Positions 38,476 to 48,098 of a stretch of DNA of 64,000 bases are shown here, one piece after another. The translations under genes were made by a program, and so were the position numbers. Positions within the stretch are counted from its first letter, which is position 1; each line of letters begins with the position of its first letter. Below the pieces are notes generated by a model. The model saw only the letters and a list, made by a program, of their open reading frames with translations, had not been told where the DNA came from and did no database searches. Source of the stretch: Agromyces seonyuensis (GTDB lineage: Bacteria > Actinomycetota > Actinomycetes > Actinomycetales > Microbacteriaceae); NCBI RefSeq assembly GCF_009789225.1, contig NZ_WSTA01000005.1, positions 1 to 64,000 of the forward strand, written 5' to 3'.

Positions 38476-38967
38476 TCAGCCCTGCGTGAGGGGGTGGTCC
38501 TCGATGTCGCCGGTCGTCTCGTACTCGGCGATCTGCGCGATGCGACGGATGTGGCGCTCCTCGTCGCTGAAGGGCTCCGCGATGAACGCGTCGATGAAGC
38601 CGATCGCCTCCTCGACGGAGTGCTGGCGGGCGCCGATGGAGATGACGTTGGCGTCGTTGTGCTGACGGGCGAGCAGCGCCGTCGACTCGTTCCAGACGAG
38701 CGCGGCGCGGATGCCCCGCACCTTGTTCGCGGCGATCTGCTCGCCGTTGCCCGACCCGCCGAAGACGACGCCGAGCGCCTCGACGCCGGCGCGCTGGTCG
38801 GCGACCACGGCGAGCGCGGCGTCGATGCAGAACGAGGGGTAGTCGTCGAGCGCGTCGTAGACCTTCGGACCGTGGTCGATCACCTCGTGGCCGGCGCCGG
38901 CCAGGTGGTGCTGCAGCGTCGTGCTGAACTCGAGTCCCGCGTGGTCCGTGGCGATGTGGATGCGCAT
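38476..38967 (-). CDS. rpiB: Ribose-5-phosphate isomerase B
   Basis: 163 residues. Interconverts ribose 5-phosphate and ribulose 5-phosphate. Begins MRIHIATDHAGLEF; the active-site loop GGSGNGEQIAANKVRG has Ser and Glu where E. coli RpiB has Cys, as in mycobacterial RpiB, which uses the Glu. The start looks leaderless: TAGGAT (38980-38975) ends 8 bases before ATG 38967 on the minus strand. Nei follows immediately. Confidence 0.95.
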   Translation of the reverse strand: MRIHIATDHAGLEFSTTLQHHLAGAGHEVIDHGPKVYDALDDYPSFCIDAALAVVADQRAGVEALGVVFGGSGNGEQIAANKVRGIRAALVWNESTALLARQHNDANVISIGARQHSVEEAIGFIDAFIAEPFSDEERHIRRIAQIAEYETTGDIEDHPLTQG

Positions 38968-38974
38968 GGGTCCG

Positions 38975-38980
38975 ATCCTA
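38975..38980 (-). promoter_or_regulatory. -10 hexamer for a leaderless rpiB mRNA
   Basis: TAGGAT on the minus strand ends 8 bases before ATG 38967. Confidence 0.45.
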
Positions 38981-39012
38981 TTCGCGGCCTCGGCGGCCGC
39001 CGTCCCCGCGAC

Positions 39013-39018
39013 TAGGCT
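39013..39018 (+). promoter_or_regulatory. Candidate -10 for the first pepN
   Basis: TAGGCT, about 52 bases before GTG 39070; leadered transcript. The -35 is not clear. Confidence 0.4.
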
Positions 39019-39069
39019 GGTCGGCGTTGTGCGCGGCCACGAGCCGCCTCGCCGACCAAGGAGTGCCAC

Positions 39070-41613
39070 GTGCCTGGAGAGAATCTCACCCGTATCGAAG
39101 CCCAGGAGCGCGCCGCGCTCGTTTCGGTGCAGTCCTACGAGGTCGCCCTCGACCTCACCATCAGCGACGAGGTGTTCCGGTCGACGTCGACCGTGACCTT
39201 CAGCGCGAGCGAGGGCGCCTCGACCTTCATCGACGCCATCACGCGCACCGTGCACTCGGTGACCCTGAACGGCGTCTCCCTCGACCCGGCCGCGGTCGCC
39301 GACGGCGTCCGCATCCAGCTGAGCGGCCTCGCGGCCGAGAACGTGCTCGTCGTCGACGCCGACCACGAGTACACGAACACCGGCGAGGGCCTGCACCGCT
39401 TCGTCGACCCCGTCGACGACGAGGTCTACCTGTACACCCAGTTCGAGGTGCCGGACTCGCGGCGCGTGTTCGCCGTCTTCGAGCAGCCCGACCTCAAGGC
39501 GACCTTCGCGTTCTCGGTCATCGCGCCCGACCGCTGGCAGGTCGTCTCCAACCAGCCGACCCCCGAGCCGCTCCCCGTGGGCGAGGGCGTCGCGAAGTGG
39601 TCGTTCGAGCCGACCCCGCGCATCTCGTCCTACATCACGGCGCTCGTCGCCGGCCCGTACCAGGTCGTGCGCTCCGAGCTCACGAGCGCCGACGGCCGCG
39701 TCATCCCGCTCGGCGTCTTCAGCCGCGCCTCGCTCGCCGAGTACCTCGACGCCGACTACGTCTTCGAGAAGACCCGTCAGGGCTTCGCCTACTTCGAGGA
39801 GAAGTTCGGCGTCGTCTACCCGTTCGACAAGTACGACCAGCTCTTCGTGCCCGAGTTCAACGCGGGCGCGATGGAGAACGCGGGCGCCGTCACCTTCACC
39901 GAGACCTACGTCTTCCGCTCGAAGGTGACCGACGCGATCAAGGAGCGTCGCGTCGTCACGATCCTCCACGAGCTCGCGCACATGTGGTTCGGCGACCTCG
40001 TCACCATGACGTGGTGGAACGACCTGTGGCTCAACGAATCGTTCGCCGAGTGGGCCTCCACCATCGCCACCGCCGAGGCCACCGAGTGGACCGAGGCGTG
40101 GACGACGTTCAACTCGATGGAGAAGAGCTGGGCGTACCGCCAGGACCAGCTCCCCTCGACGCACCCGATCGTCGCGGAGATCCGCGACCTCGAAGACGTG
40201 CAGGTCAACTTCGACGGCATCACGTACGCCAAGGGCGGCTCGGTGCTCAAGCAGCTGGCCGCGTGGGTCGGCATCGACGCGTTCTTCGCGGGCGTCTCGG
40301 CGTACTTCCGGAAGCACGCGTGGGGCAACACGACCCTCGCCGACCTCCTCGCCGAACTCGAGACCGCGTCGGGCCGCGACCTGTCGACCTGGTCGAAGCT
40401 CTGGCTCGAGACCAGCGGCGTCAACACGCTGCGCCCCGAGATCGTCACGGACGACTCGGGCGTCATCACCTCGTTCGCGATCGCGCAGACCGCGCACCCG
40501 GACTACGACGTCATCCGCCCCCACCGCCTCGCGGTCGGCTTCTACGACCTCGACGGCGACGCCCTCGTGCGCACGCACCGCGTCGAGCTCGACGTCGACG
40601 GAGCGCGCACCGAGGTGCCCGAACTCGTCGGCCGCACCCGCCCCGCGCTCGTCCTCGTGAACGACGACGACCTCGCCTACGCGAAGATCCGCCTCGACGA
40701 GGCATCCTTCACGGCGGCGACCGCCCACCTCGCGAAGATCGCCGACCCGCTCGCGCGCGCCCTCGTGTGGAGCGCGGTGTGGGACGCCACGCGCGACGCC
40801 GAGCTGCCCGCCCGCGACTACCTCGAGCTCGTCGAGCGCAACGTCGCGAGCGAGACCGAGTCGACCACGCTCCGCATCGTGCTGACGCAGGCCGTGCTCG
40901 CGGCGTCCGCCTACACGGCGCCGGAGCGCAAGGCCGCGGCCCTCGGCTCGCTCGCCGACACGCTCTGGACCCTCGCGACCGAGGCCGGGGCCGGCAGCGA
41001 CGCGCAGTTCCAGTTCGTGAAGTTCTTCGCCTCCATCGCGGAGACCTCGGGCAAGCTCGACGAGCTCGCCGGCCTCTTCGACGGCTCGGTGACCCTCGAA
41101 GGGCTCTCGGTCGACACCGACCTCGGCTGGGAGCTGCTCATCGGCCTCGTCGCCGCGGGCCGCGCCGGCGAGGACGAGATCGCCGCGCGCCTCGCGTCCG
41201 ACAACACCGCCACGGGTCAGCAGTCGGCCGCGCACGCTCGCGCCGCCGTCCCCACCGCGGAGGCCAAGCGCGCAGCGTGGGACTCGGTGATCGCCGTCGA
41301 CACCGCGCCGAACATGATCGTGCGCACGACGGGCGTCGGTTTCGGCCGCGCCGCCGCCGACCTGCTCGCGCCCTACGTCGGCGAGTACTTCGCCGTCGCG
41401 GGCACGATCTGGGAGGACCGCAGCTACCACATCGCCCAGACGATCCTGTACGGGTTCTACCCGTCCTCGCTCGCCTCGGTCGAGCTCGCCGAGGCGACGC
41501 GCGTGTGGCTGGAGGGCAACCCCGAGGCGCCCGCCGCACTGCGCCGCATCGTGATCGAGAACCTCGCGGGCGTCGACCGGGCGCTCGCCGCGCAGGCGCG
41601 GGACGCCGCCTGA
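39070..41613 (+). CDS. pepN: Aminopeptidase N, first of two tandem copies
   Basis: 847 residues, M1 zinc metalloprotease. GAMEN exopeptidase motif in NAGAMENAG and zinc site HELAHMWFGDLVT with the downstream Glu in NESFAEW; the transition-state Tyr is in the ITYAKGG region. It removes N-terminal residues from peptides. GTG 39070. The next gene is a full-length paralogue whose ATG overlaps this stop (TGATG), so the pair is translationally coupled. Confidence 0.95.
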   Translation: MPGENLTRIEAQERAALVSVQSYEVALDLTISDEVFRSTSTVTFSASEGASTFIDAITRTVHSVTLNGVSLDPAAVADGVRIQLSGLAAENVLVVDADHEYTNTGEGLHRFVDPVDDEVYLYTQFEVPDSRRVFAVFEQPDLKATFAFSVIAPDRWQVVSNQPTPEPLPVGEGVAKWSFEPTPRISSYITALVAGPYQVVRSELTSADGRVIPLGVFSRASLAEYLDADYVFEKTRQGFAYFEEKFGVVYPFDKYDQLFVPEFNAGAMENAGAVTFTETYVFRSKVTDAIKERRVVTILHELAHMWFGDLVTMTWWNDLWLNESFAEWASTIATAEATEWTEAWTTFNSMEKSWAYRQDQLPSTHPIVAEIRDLEDVQVNFDGITYAKGGSVLKQLAAWVGIDAFFAGVSAYFRKHAWGNTTLADLLAELETASGRDLSTWSKLWLETSGVNTLRPEIVTDDSGVITSFAIAQTAHPDYDVIRPHRLAVGFYDLDGDALVRTHRVELDVDGARTEVPELVGRTRPALVLVNDDDLAYAKIRLDEASFTAATAHLAKIADPLARALVWSAVWDATRDAELPARDYLELVERNVASETESTTLRIVLTQAVLAASAYTAPERKAAALGSLADTLWTLATEAGAGSDAQFQFVKFFASIAETSGKLDELAGLFDGSVTLEGLSVDTDLGWELLIGLVAAGRAGEDEIAARLASDNTATGQQSAAHARAAVPTAEAKRAAWDSVIAVDTAPNMIVRTTGVGFGRAAADLLAPYVGEYFAVAGTIWEDRSYHIAQTILYGFYPSSLASVELAEATRVWLEGNPEAPAALRRIVIENLAGVDRALAAQARDAA

Positions 41614-44213
41614 TGCGCCGGCCCCTCACCCGGCTCGAAGCCGAGGCCCGCGCCGAGCTCCTCACCGTGCACGGCACCGACATCGTCCTCGACGTCACGG
41701 GTGAGGGGCCGACCTTCCGCTCCACGACGACCGTGCGCTTCGCGGCGCGCGCCGGCGCTTCGACCTTCATCGAGGCGAACGCCCGCGTGGATCGCGTCGA
41801 GCTCAACGGCCGTGTCTTCGCACCGCACGAGCTCGAGGCGGCCGTCGACGGCGCCCGCATCGCGCTCGCCGGTCTCGCCGACGAGAACGTGCTCGTCGTC
41901 GCGGGCGACTTCGCATACTCGCACACCGGCGAGGGGCTCCACCGCTTCGTCGACCCCGTCGACGAGCGCGTCTACCTCTACACGCAGTTCGCGGTCGCGT
42001 TCGCGCAGAACGTGTTCGCCGTCTTCGACCAGCCCGACCTGAAGACCCGGTTCGCCCTGACGGTGACCGCGCCCTCGTCGTGGCTCGTCCGTTCCAACTC
42101 GCCGGTCGCCTCGATCGAGCCCGTCGAGGGCGCCGGCGCGGCCGCGGACGCGAGCATCCACCGCTTCGAGCCGACCCCCGTGATGTCGAGCTACATCGTG
42201 GCCCTCGCCGCGGGCGAGTACGCGGAGCGGACCGGCACCGCGACCACCCGCTCGGGCCGCGAGGTGCCGCTCGGCCTCTACACGCGCGCCTCGCTCGCGC
42301 AGTACGGCGAGCCCGACGTCATGTTCGGCGTGCTCGACCGGGGCATCCGTTTCTACGAGGATGCCTACGACGTCGACTTCCCCTACGCGAAGTACGACCA
42401 GATCTTCGTGCCCGAGTACAACTGGGGCGCCATGGAGAACATCGGCGCGGTGACCTTCAACGAGGGCTACCTCTTCCGCTCCCGCGTGCCAGAGGCCCGC
42501 CTGGAGCGCCGCGCGACGGTCATCCTGCACGAGCTCGCCCACATGTGGTTCGGCGACCTCGTCACCATGCGGTGGTGGAACGACACCTGGCTCAACGAGT
42601 CGTTCGCGACGTGGGCGTCCACGCTCGCCGCCTCCGAGACGACGGAGTTCGCCGATGCGTGGGCGACGTTCGCGACGAACGAGAAGACCGACGCGGCCGC
42701 CCAGGACCAGCTCCCCTCGACGCATCCGGTCGTCGCGATCATCGACGACACCGCGCAGACCGAGGTCAACTTCGACGCCATCACGTACGACAAGGGCGCG
42801 TCCGTGCTCAAGCAGCTCGTCGCCTTCGTCGGGCTCGAGTCGTTCCACGCGGGCGTCGGCGCCTACCTGCGCAAGCACGCGAACGGCAACGCGACGCTCG
42901 CCGACCTGCTCGCCGAGCTCGAGGATGCCTCGGGCCGCGACCTCTCGACCTGGTCGGCGCTCTGGCTCGAGACCGCCGGCGTCAACACGCTGCGCACCGA
43001 GCTCGAGACGGACGCGGACGGCGTCATCACCTCCTTCGCCGTGCTGCAGACCGCGGCCGACTCGCACCCCGTGCTCCGCCCGCACCGCCTCGCGGTCGGC
43101 GGCTACTCGCGGGTCGACGGGTCGAGCGACCCCGCCGCGCCGATCGAGCGCGTCCTCCGCATCGAGTTCGACCTCGACGGCGAGCGCACCGAGGTGCCGG
43201 AGCTCATCGGGCAGCCGCGCCCCGACGTCCTCCTCCTCAACGACGACGACCTCACCTACGCGAAGATCCGCCTCGACGAGGCCTCGACCGCGGTGCTCAT
43301 CGCCTCGCTCGACTCGATCGACTCCGCGCTCGCGCGCGCCGTCGCGTGGGGCTCGCTGTGGGATGCCACCCGCGACGGCGAACTGCCTGCGACCGACTAC
43401 GTGCGGCTCGCGCTCGCGAACGTCGGCCGGGAGACGCAATCGAACCAGCGCGCCCTCGTGCTCGGCCAGCTCGAACTCGTGCTCGGCCGCTACCTCGCGC
43501 CGGGCCATCGCGATGCCGTGGCCGCCGAGGCGGGCGACGCGCTCTGGGCGCTCGCGGGCCTCGCGGAGCCCGGCTCCGACGCGCAGCTGCAGTTCGTGAA
43601 GTCGTTCACGCGCATCGCGTCGACCGCCGGCCACACCGACCTCCTCGAGAGCATCCTCGACGGCTCCCTCGCCGTGCCCGGCCTGCCGGTCGACACCGAC
43701 CTGCGCTGGGACCTCGTCATCGCGCTCGCCTCGCTCGGTGCCGCCGACGAGGACGCGATCGCCGCGGCCCTCGCCCTCGACGACACCGCGAAGGGCCGTC
43801 AGTTCGCCGACACGGCGCGCGCCGCACGCCCGACCCGCGAGGCGAAGGATGCCGCGTGGCGACGCGTCGTCGGCGACGAGCGCATCACGAACGACGAAGC
43901 GCGCGCGGTCGCCGCCGGCTGGCGGATCGCGCGCCCGGCGAGCCTGCTCGCCCCGAGCATCGCGGCGTACTTCGACGCGCTGCAATCGGCGTGGGCGAAC
44001 CGCGGGTTCACGATCGGCACGATCATCGCGCGCTCGCTCTACCCGGCGCCGTACGCGAGCGCCGAGCTCGCCGCGGCCTCCCGCGCCTGGCTCGAGGCGA
44101 ACGTCGGGCCCGACCCGCTCGTGCGCCTCGTGAGCGAGCAGCACTCGGAGCTCGAACGGGCCCTGCGGGCCCAGGTGCGCGACGCCGAAGCCCTCGCGTC
44201 CACCGAACGCTGA
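41613..44213 (+). CDS. pepN: Aminopeptidase N, second tandem copy
   Basis: 866 residues. Same architecture as the preceding protein, including NWGAMENIG, HELAHMWFGDLVT and NESFATW, so both copies should be active. The two are clearly diverged paralogues rather than a recent duplication. ATG 41613 overlaps the upstream stop by one base. Different substrate preference is a reasonable inference; nothing in the active-site motifs decides it. Confidence 0.95.
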   Translation: MRRPLTRLEAEARAELLTVHGTDIVLDVTGEGPTFRSTTTVRFAARAGASTFIEANARVDRVELNGRVFAPHELEAAVDGARIALAGLADENVLVVAGDFAYSHTGEGLHRFVDPVDERVYLYTQFAVAFAQNVFAVFDQPDLKTRFALTVTAPSSWLVRSNSPVASIEPVEGAGAAADASIHRFEPTPVMSSYIVALAAGEYAERTGTATTRSGREVPLGLYTRASLAQYGEPDVMFGVLDRGIRFYEDAYDVDFPYAKYDQIFVPEYNWGAMENIGAVTFNEGYLFRSRVPEARLERRATVILHELAHMWFGDLVTMRWWNDTWLNESFATWASTLAASETTEFADAWATFATNEKTDAAAQDQLPSTHPVVAIIDDTAQTEVNFDAITYDKGASVLKQLVAFVGLESFHAGVGAYLRKHANGNATLADLLAELEDASGRDLSTWSALWLETAGVNTLRTELETDADGVITSFAVLQTAADSHPVLRPHRLAVGGYSRVDGSSDPAAPIERVLRIEFDLDGERTEVPELIGQPRPDVLLLNDDDLTYAKIRLDEASTAVLIASLDSIDSALARAVAWGSLWDATRDGELPATDYVRLALANVGRETQSNQRALVLGQLELVLGRYLAPGHRDAVAAEAGDALWALAGLAEPGSDAQLQFVKSFTRIASTAGHTDLLESILDGSLAVPGLPVDTDLRWDLVIALASLGAADEDAIAAALALDDTAKGRQFADTARAARPTREAKDAAWRRVVGDERITNDEARAVAAGWRIARPASLLAPSIAAYFDALQSAWANRGFTIGTIIARSLYPAPYASAELAAASRAWLEANVGPDPLVRLVSEQHSELERALRAQVRDAEALASTER

Positions 44214-44225
44214 GGGTGCGCTCGG

Positions 44226-44231
44226 TAGAAT
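44226..44231 (+). promoter_or_regulatory. -10 hexamer for a near-leaderless mscS-type mRNA
   Basis: TAGAAT ends 9 bases before ATG 44240, with no Shine-Dalgarno. Confidence 0.4.
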
Positions 44232-44239
44232 TCCCCATC

Positions 44240-45520
44240 ATGCAGAGCTCCCCCGCTGCCGCCCTCGTTCCGTTCGTCACCGCGGAGACCGGCGATGAGG
44301 TCTCCGGTCTCTGGAACCAGTTCGTGGTGTTCTGGACGACGAAATGGGACGACGTCCTCTGGACCATCGTCGCGATCGTCGTGATCGTGGTGGTCGCCCT
44401 GCTCGTGCGCTGGCTGCTGCATTTCGTCATCGTGCGCGTCGTCGACCAGATCGTCAGCGGCGTCAAGCGCAAGCAGGACGTCACCGACACCCAGGCGCTG
44501 ATGGCCTCGCCCGTCGCGGCCGTGCGCACCGTCCAGCGAACCCGCACGCTCGGCACGGTGCTGACGAACATCGTCAACGTGACGATCACGATCATCGCGG
44601 TGCTCGCGATCGTGCAGACGATCAATTCCGACATCCTCGGTTCGTTCGCGCTGCTCACGGCGGCGCTCGGCGCCGGCCTCGGTTTCGGCGCCCAGAACAT
44701 CGTCAAGGACGTGCTCAACGGCCTCTTCATGGTCATCGAGGACCAGCTCGGCGTCGGCGACATCGTCGACCTCGGTTTCGCGACCGGCGTCGTCGAGGAG
44801 GTGCGCATCCGCGTCACGATCGTGCGCGACGTCAACGGCACGCTCTGGTTCGTGCGCAACGGCGAGATCCTCCGCGTCGGCAACCTCTCGCAGGGCTGGG
44901 CGCGCGCCATCATCGACGTGTCGGTGCCGCGCACCGCCGACGTCGACGCCGTCGAAGGCGCCCTCCTCGACACCGCGATCGACCTCTCCCAGACGAGCAA
45001 GTGGCGCACCCGGTTCGTCGAGCGCCCCGAGGTGTGGGGCATCGAGTCCATCTCGGCGGATGCCGTCGTGCTGCGCGTCGTCGCCAAGACGCGCCCCGCC
45101 GCCAAGGACGACGTCGCCGAGGAGCTGCGCGGCCGCATCAAGCACGCCCTCGAGCAGCAGGGCGTCGACTCCGCCGCGATCGCCTCCGTGCTGCCGAGCG
45201 GCGTCGAGTCGGTCACGCGCGTGCGCGGCGCGCACCCGCCGCGCACCCGGCCCACCCCGCTCCTGCCCCCCGAGGAGCCGGCGAAGAAGGGCCGCAAGAC
45301 CAAGCGAGCGGCACGCCCCGGCGTGCTCTCGACGGATGCCGCGGGCGCCGGCCGCCCGAAGACCCCCGGGATGCCGATCGTCGCGCCGGCGCGCAAGCCC
45401 GCGGCGAAGGCTCCGGCCGAGAAGGCGACGCCCTCGGAGCCGACCACGAAGTCCCCGGACGAGTCGACGAAGCGCGCCGCCGAACCGACCTCCCCCGACG
45501 AATCGAAGACGGACGACTGA
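44240..45520 (+). CDS. MscS family mechanosensitive ion channel
   Basis: 426 residues. Two to three membrane helices up to about residue 160; the pore helix is SFALLTAALGAGLGFGAQN with the Gly/Ala packing pattern of MscS TM3. The cytosolic beta-domain follows (EDQLGVGDIVDL). A final stretch of about 90 residues is Pro/Lys/Ala-rich and likely disordered. It would open on membrane tension during osmotic downshock. The stop overlaps the globin start (TGATG). Confidence 0.92.
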   Translation: MQSSPAAALVPFVTAETGDEVSGLWNQFVVFWTTKWDDVLWTIVAIVVIVVVALLVRWLLHFVIVRVVDQIVSGVKRKQDVTDTQALMASPVAAVRTVQRTRTLGTVLTNIVNVTITIIAVLAIVQTINSDILGSFALLTAALGAGLGFGAQNIVKDVLNGLFMVIEDQLGVGDIVDLGFATGVVEEVRIRVTIVRDVNGTLWFVRNGEILRVGNLSQGWARAIIDVSVPRTADVDAVEGALLDTAIDLSQTSKWRTRFVERPEVWGIESISADAVVLRVVAKTRPAAKDDVAEELRGRIKHALEQQGVDSAAIASVLPSGVESVTRVRGAHPPRTRPTPLLPPEEPAKKGRKTKRAARPGVLSTDAAGAGRPKTPGMPIVAPARKPAAKAPAEKATPSEPTTKSPDESTKRAAEPTSPDESKTDD

Positions 45521-45930
45521 TGCAGCTCCAGCCCCGCCCCGGCGGCGAACCCCAGACCTCCTTCTACGACCAGATCGGCGGCAGCGCGACGTTCGCGAAG
45601 CTCGCCGACGCGTTCTACGACGGCGTCGCCGCCGATCCCGTGCTGAAGCCCATGTACCCCGAAGCCGACCTCGGTCCCGCCAAGCGGCGGCTGCAGCTCT
45701 TCCTCGAGCAGTACTGGGGCGGCCCCACCGTCTACAGCGAAGAGCGCGGCCACCCTCGCCTGCGGCTGCGCCACCAGCCGTTCAAGGTCAACCCGGATGC
45801 CCGCGACCGCTGGCTCGCGCACATGCGGGTCGCCGTCGACTCGCTCGCCCTGCCCCCTCTCGAGCACGAGATGCTCTGGGACTACCTGGAACGGGCCGCC
45901 CACGCGATGGTCAACACCTTCGAAGACTGA
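45520..45930 (+). CDS. glbO: Truncated haemoglobin, group II (TrHbO)
   Basis: 136 residues of the 2-over-2 globin fold. Start SFYDQIGGSATFAKL, B10 Tyr in DAFYDGV, proximal His in RLRHQPF, and the Trp in RDRWLAHM at the G8 position typical of group II. It binds oxygen and may take part in NO or peroxide handling. ATG 45520 overlaps the channel stop by one base. A cluster of REP-like units follows. Confidence 0.93.
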   Translation: MQLQPRPGGEPQTSFYDQIGGSATFAKLADAFYDGVAADPVLKPMYPEADLGPAKRRLQLFLEQYWGGPTVYSEERGHPRLRLRHQPFKVNPDARDRWLAHMRVAVDSLALPPLEHEMLWDYLERAAHAMVNTFED

Positions 45931-45943
45931 TCGAGCACTCGCC

Positions 45944-46115
45944 GGTCGAGTAGCGACGCAGGAGCGTATCGAGACCCACTGCCCCGCTGATCGAGTAGGC
46001 GCCAGCGCCGTATCGAGACCCACCGCCCCGCTGGTCGAGTCGGCGCGCCAGCGCCGTATCGAGACCGGGTGGATCGACTCACCGGGTCTCGAGACGTTTC
46101 GCTCCTCGACCGACG
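45944..46115. repeat. Cluster of four REP-like palindromic units
   Basis: Three direct units (45944-45976, 45987-46021, 46030-46066), each starting GGTCGAGT or ATCGAGT and ending CGTATCGAGACC, are followed by one inverted unit (46084-46115, GGTCTCGAGACG..CTCCTCGACC). They match the unit at 37380-37416. They fill the space between the globin gene and the ABC transporter. Confidence 0.7.
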
Positions 46116-46164
46116 GAGGGAGCTCTCATCCTCTCGGCGGATGCGCCGCACGCCCCCCGCTCGA

Positions 46165-46170
46165 TACGTT
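46165..46170 (+). promoter_or_regulatory. -10 hexamer for a leaderless ABC transporter mRNA
   Basis: TACGTT ends 7 bases before ATG 46177. Confidence 0.45.
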
Positions 46171-46176
46171 CGAGGC

Positions 46177-47085
46177 ATGATCGTGATCGAACAGCTCACC
46201 AAGCGGTTCGGCTCCCGAACCGCGGTCGATTCCCTCACCGCCACCGTGCAGCCCGGCCGGGTCACCGGCTTCCTCGGGCCGAACGGTGCCGGTAAGTCCA
46301 CGACGATGCGCATGATCGTCGGCCTCGACCGGCCGACCTCGGGCTCCGTCACCGTCGGCGGCAAGCGCTACGACAAGCTCGCCGCCCCGATGCACGAGGT
46401 GGGCGCCCTCCTCGACGCGAAGGCGGCCCACCCCGGCCGCAGCGCCGAGAGCCACCTCCGTTCCCTCGCCGCGACCCACGGCATCGGCAAGCAGCGCGTC
46501 GACGAGGTGATCGCCATCACCGGTCTCGAGTCGGTCGCGCGCCGCAAGGCGGGCAAGTTCTCGCTCGGCATGGGCCAGCGTCTCGGCATCGCCGTCGCGC
46601 TCCTCGGCGACCCGGCGACGCTCATCCTCGACGAGCCCGTCAACGGCCTCGACCCCGAGGGCGTCATGTGGGTGCGCCAGCTCGCGCGCCATTACGCCGC
46701 CGAGGGTCGCACGGTGCTGCTCTCGAGCCACCTCATGAGCGAGATGGCGCAGACCGCCGACCACGTGCTCGTGCTCGGCCGCGGACGCCTCATCGCGGAC
46801 GCCCCCATCGGCGACCTCCTCGGTGCGAACGCCGCGAGCGTACGAGTGCGCTCGCCGCGCGCGACCGAGCTGGCGGCGCTGCTCGCCGGCCCGCAGGTCA
46901 CGACGACCCCCGGCACCGACGGCGCCTTCGAGGTGCGCGGCCTCACGGCCGCGGAGATCGGCGACCGCGCCGGTGCCGCGGGCATCTCCCTGCACGAGCT
47001 CACCCCCGTTTCCGCCTCCCTCGAGGAGGCCTACCTCGCCCTCACCCAGCACGAGGTCGAATACCGCATGGAGGCCGCACGATGA
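46177..47085 (+). CDS. ABC transporter ATP-binding protein
   Basis: 302 residues. Walker A GPNGAGKST, signature FSLGMGQRLGIAVAL, Walker B LILDEPVNGLDPEG and H-loop SSHLMSEM. The degenerate signature (LGMGQ) and C-terminal extension fit the DrrA/BcrA-type exporters common in actinobacteria. The permease gene follows with a 4-base ATGA overlap. The substrate is unknown; drug or peptide export is typical of the class. Confidence 0.92.
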   Translation: MIVIEQLTKRFGSRTAVDSLTATVQPGRVTGFLGPNGAGKSTTMRMIVGLDRPTSGSVTVGGKRYDKLAAPMHEVGALLDAKAAHPGRSAESHLRSLAATHGIGKQRVDEVIAITGLESVARRKAGKFSLGMGQRLGIAVALLGDPATLILDEPVNGLDPEGVMWVRQLARHYAAEGRTVLLSSHLMSEMAQTADHVLVLGRGRLIADAPIGDLLGANAASVRVRSPRATELAALLAGPQVTTTPGTDGAFEVRGLTAAEIGDRAGAAGISLHELTPVSASLEEAYLALTQHEVEYRMEAAR

Positions 47086-47945
47086 CCGCCGCCGCACCCG
47101 CGACCGCCGCGCAGCCGACCACGGCGCCGGCCCGCGGCAAGCTGACCTTCGGAGGCATCCTGCACTCCGAGTGGATCAAGTTCGTCAGCCTGACCTCGAC
47201 GATCACCACGCTCATCGCGATCGTCGTCGCCATCGTCGGCATCGGCGCGATCATCGCCTCCTCGGCCCGCTCGTGGATCGAGCAGAGCCCGGGCGGCGCC
47301 ACCGACTTCCTCGCCGCGTCCGCGGCGACCGGCGGCATCTCGCTCGCGCAGCTCATCGTCGTCGTGCTCGGCACCCTCACGGTGACGCGCGAGTACGGCA
47401 CCGGCATGATCCGCGCGACCTTCACGGCGGCACCGCGCCGCCTCACGGTGCTGGCCGCGAAGGTGGTCGTGTTCGCCGTGTCGGTCTTCGTGCTGGGCTT
47501 CGTCGCGATCTTCGCGACCGCGCTGCTCGCTCAGGCGATCGTCGGCGATGCCGCCGCGGTCGGTCTCGGCGATGGCGAGACGTGGCGGATGCTCGTCGGC
47601 GGTGCCGGCTACCTGACGCTGTCCGGCCTGCTGGGCCTCGGCCTCGGTGCGCTCCTGCGCAATACCGCCGGCGGCATCTTCGGCGCGATCGCGCTGCTGC
47701 TCGTGCTGCCGATCGTGCTCTCGCTCATCGACGCGGACTGGGCGCGGAACGCCACGTCGTTCCTGCCGATGAACGCGGGCGCGACGCTCTATTCGCCGGC
47801 GACCGACCTCACCGGCATTCCGCAGGAGGCGCTCGACCAGATGCCGCCGCAGCTCGACCCGCTCCAGGGGCTCCTGGTCCTGCTCGGCTGGCTCGCCGCG
47901 GTCTTCGTACCCGCTGCGGTGCTGCTGCGCCGTCGCGACGCCTGA
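47082..47945 (+). CDS. ABC transporter permease (ABC-2 type)
   Basis: 287 residues. After a 25-residue Ala/Thr-rich start comes the SEWIKFVSLTSTI segment typical of these permeases, then six hydrophobic segments. TREYGTGMIRATFTAAPRR is the conserved cytosolic coupling loop. It would form the membrane channel for the preceding ATPase. A stop at 47945 leaves a short gap before the FAD dehydrogenase. Confidence 0.88.
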   Translation: MTAAAPATAAQPTTAPARGKLTFGGILHSEWIKFVSLTSTITTLIAIVVAIVGIGAIIASSARSWIEQSPGGATDFLAASAATGGISLAQLIVVVLGTLTVTREYGTGMIRATFTAAPRRLTVLAAKVVVFAVSVFVLGFVAIFATALLAQAIVGDAAAVGLGDGETWRMLVGGAGYLTLSGLLGLGLGALLRNTAGGIFGAIALLLVLPIVLSLIDADWARNATSFLPMNAGATLYSPATDLTGIPQEALDQMPPQLDPLQGLLVLLGWLAAVFVPAAVLLRRRDA

Positions 47946-48036
47946 GCCGCATTCACTCCGGCCCCCGGCGGGCGTTCCCGGTCCGACCGGGGCGCCTGCC
48001 GGGGGCTTCGGTGTGAAGTGGGACGCCTCGCGGCGC

Positions 48037-48042
48037 TAGAGT
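48037..48042 (+). promoter_or_regulatory. Candidate -10 for the FAD dehydrogenase gene
   Basis: TAGAGT lies about 57 bases before ATG 48099; GAAGGAG serves as ribosome site. Confidence 0.35.
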
Positions 48043-48098
48043 TGCGCCACCCGACCCCGCGCCGACCGGCGCCCATGCCTGTGACGAAGGAGCCACGC

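Noticed and set aside
38476-41430. Long minus-strand open frame of 984 codons overlapping the first pepN
   Set aside because: Only its 3' 492 bases are real (rpiB); the rest is antisense to pepN.
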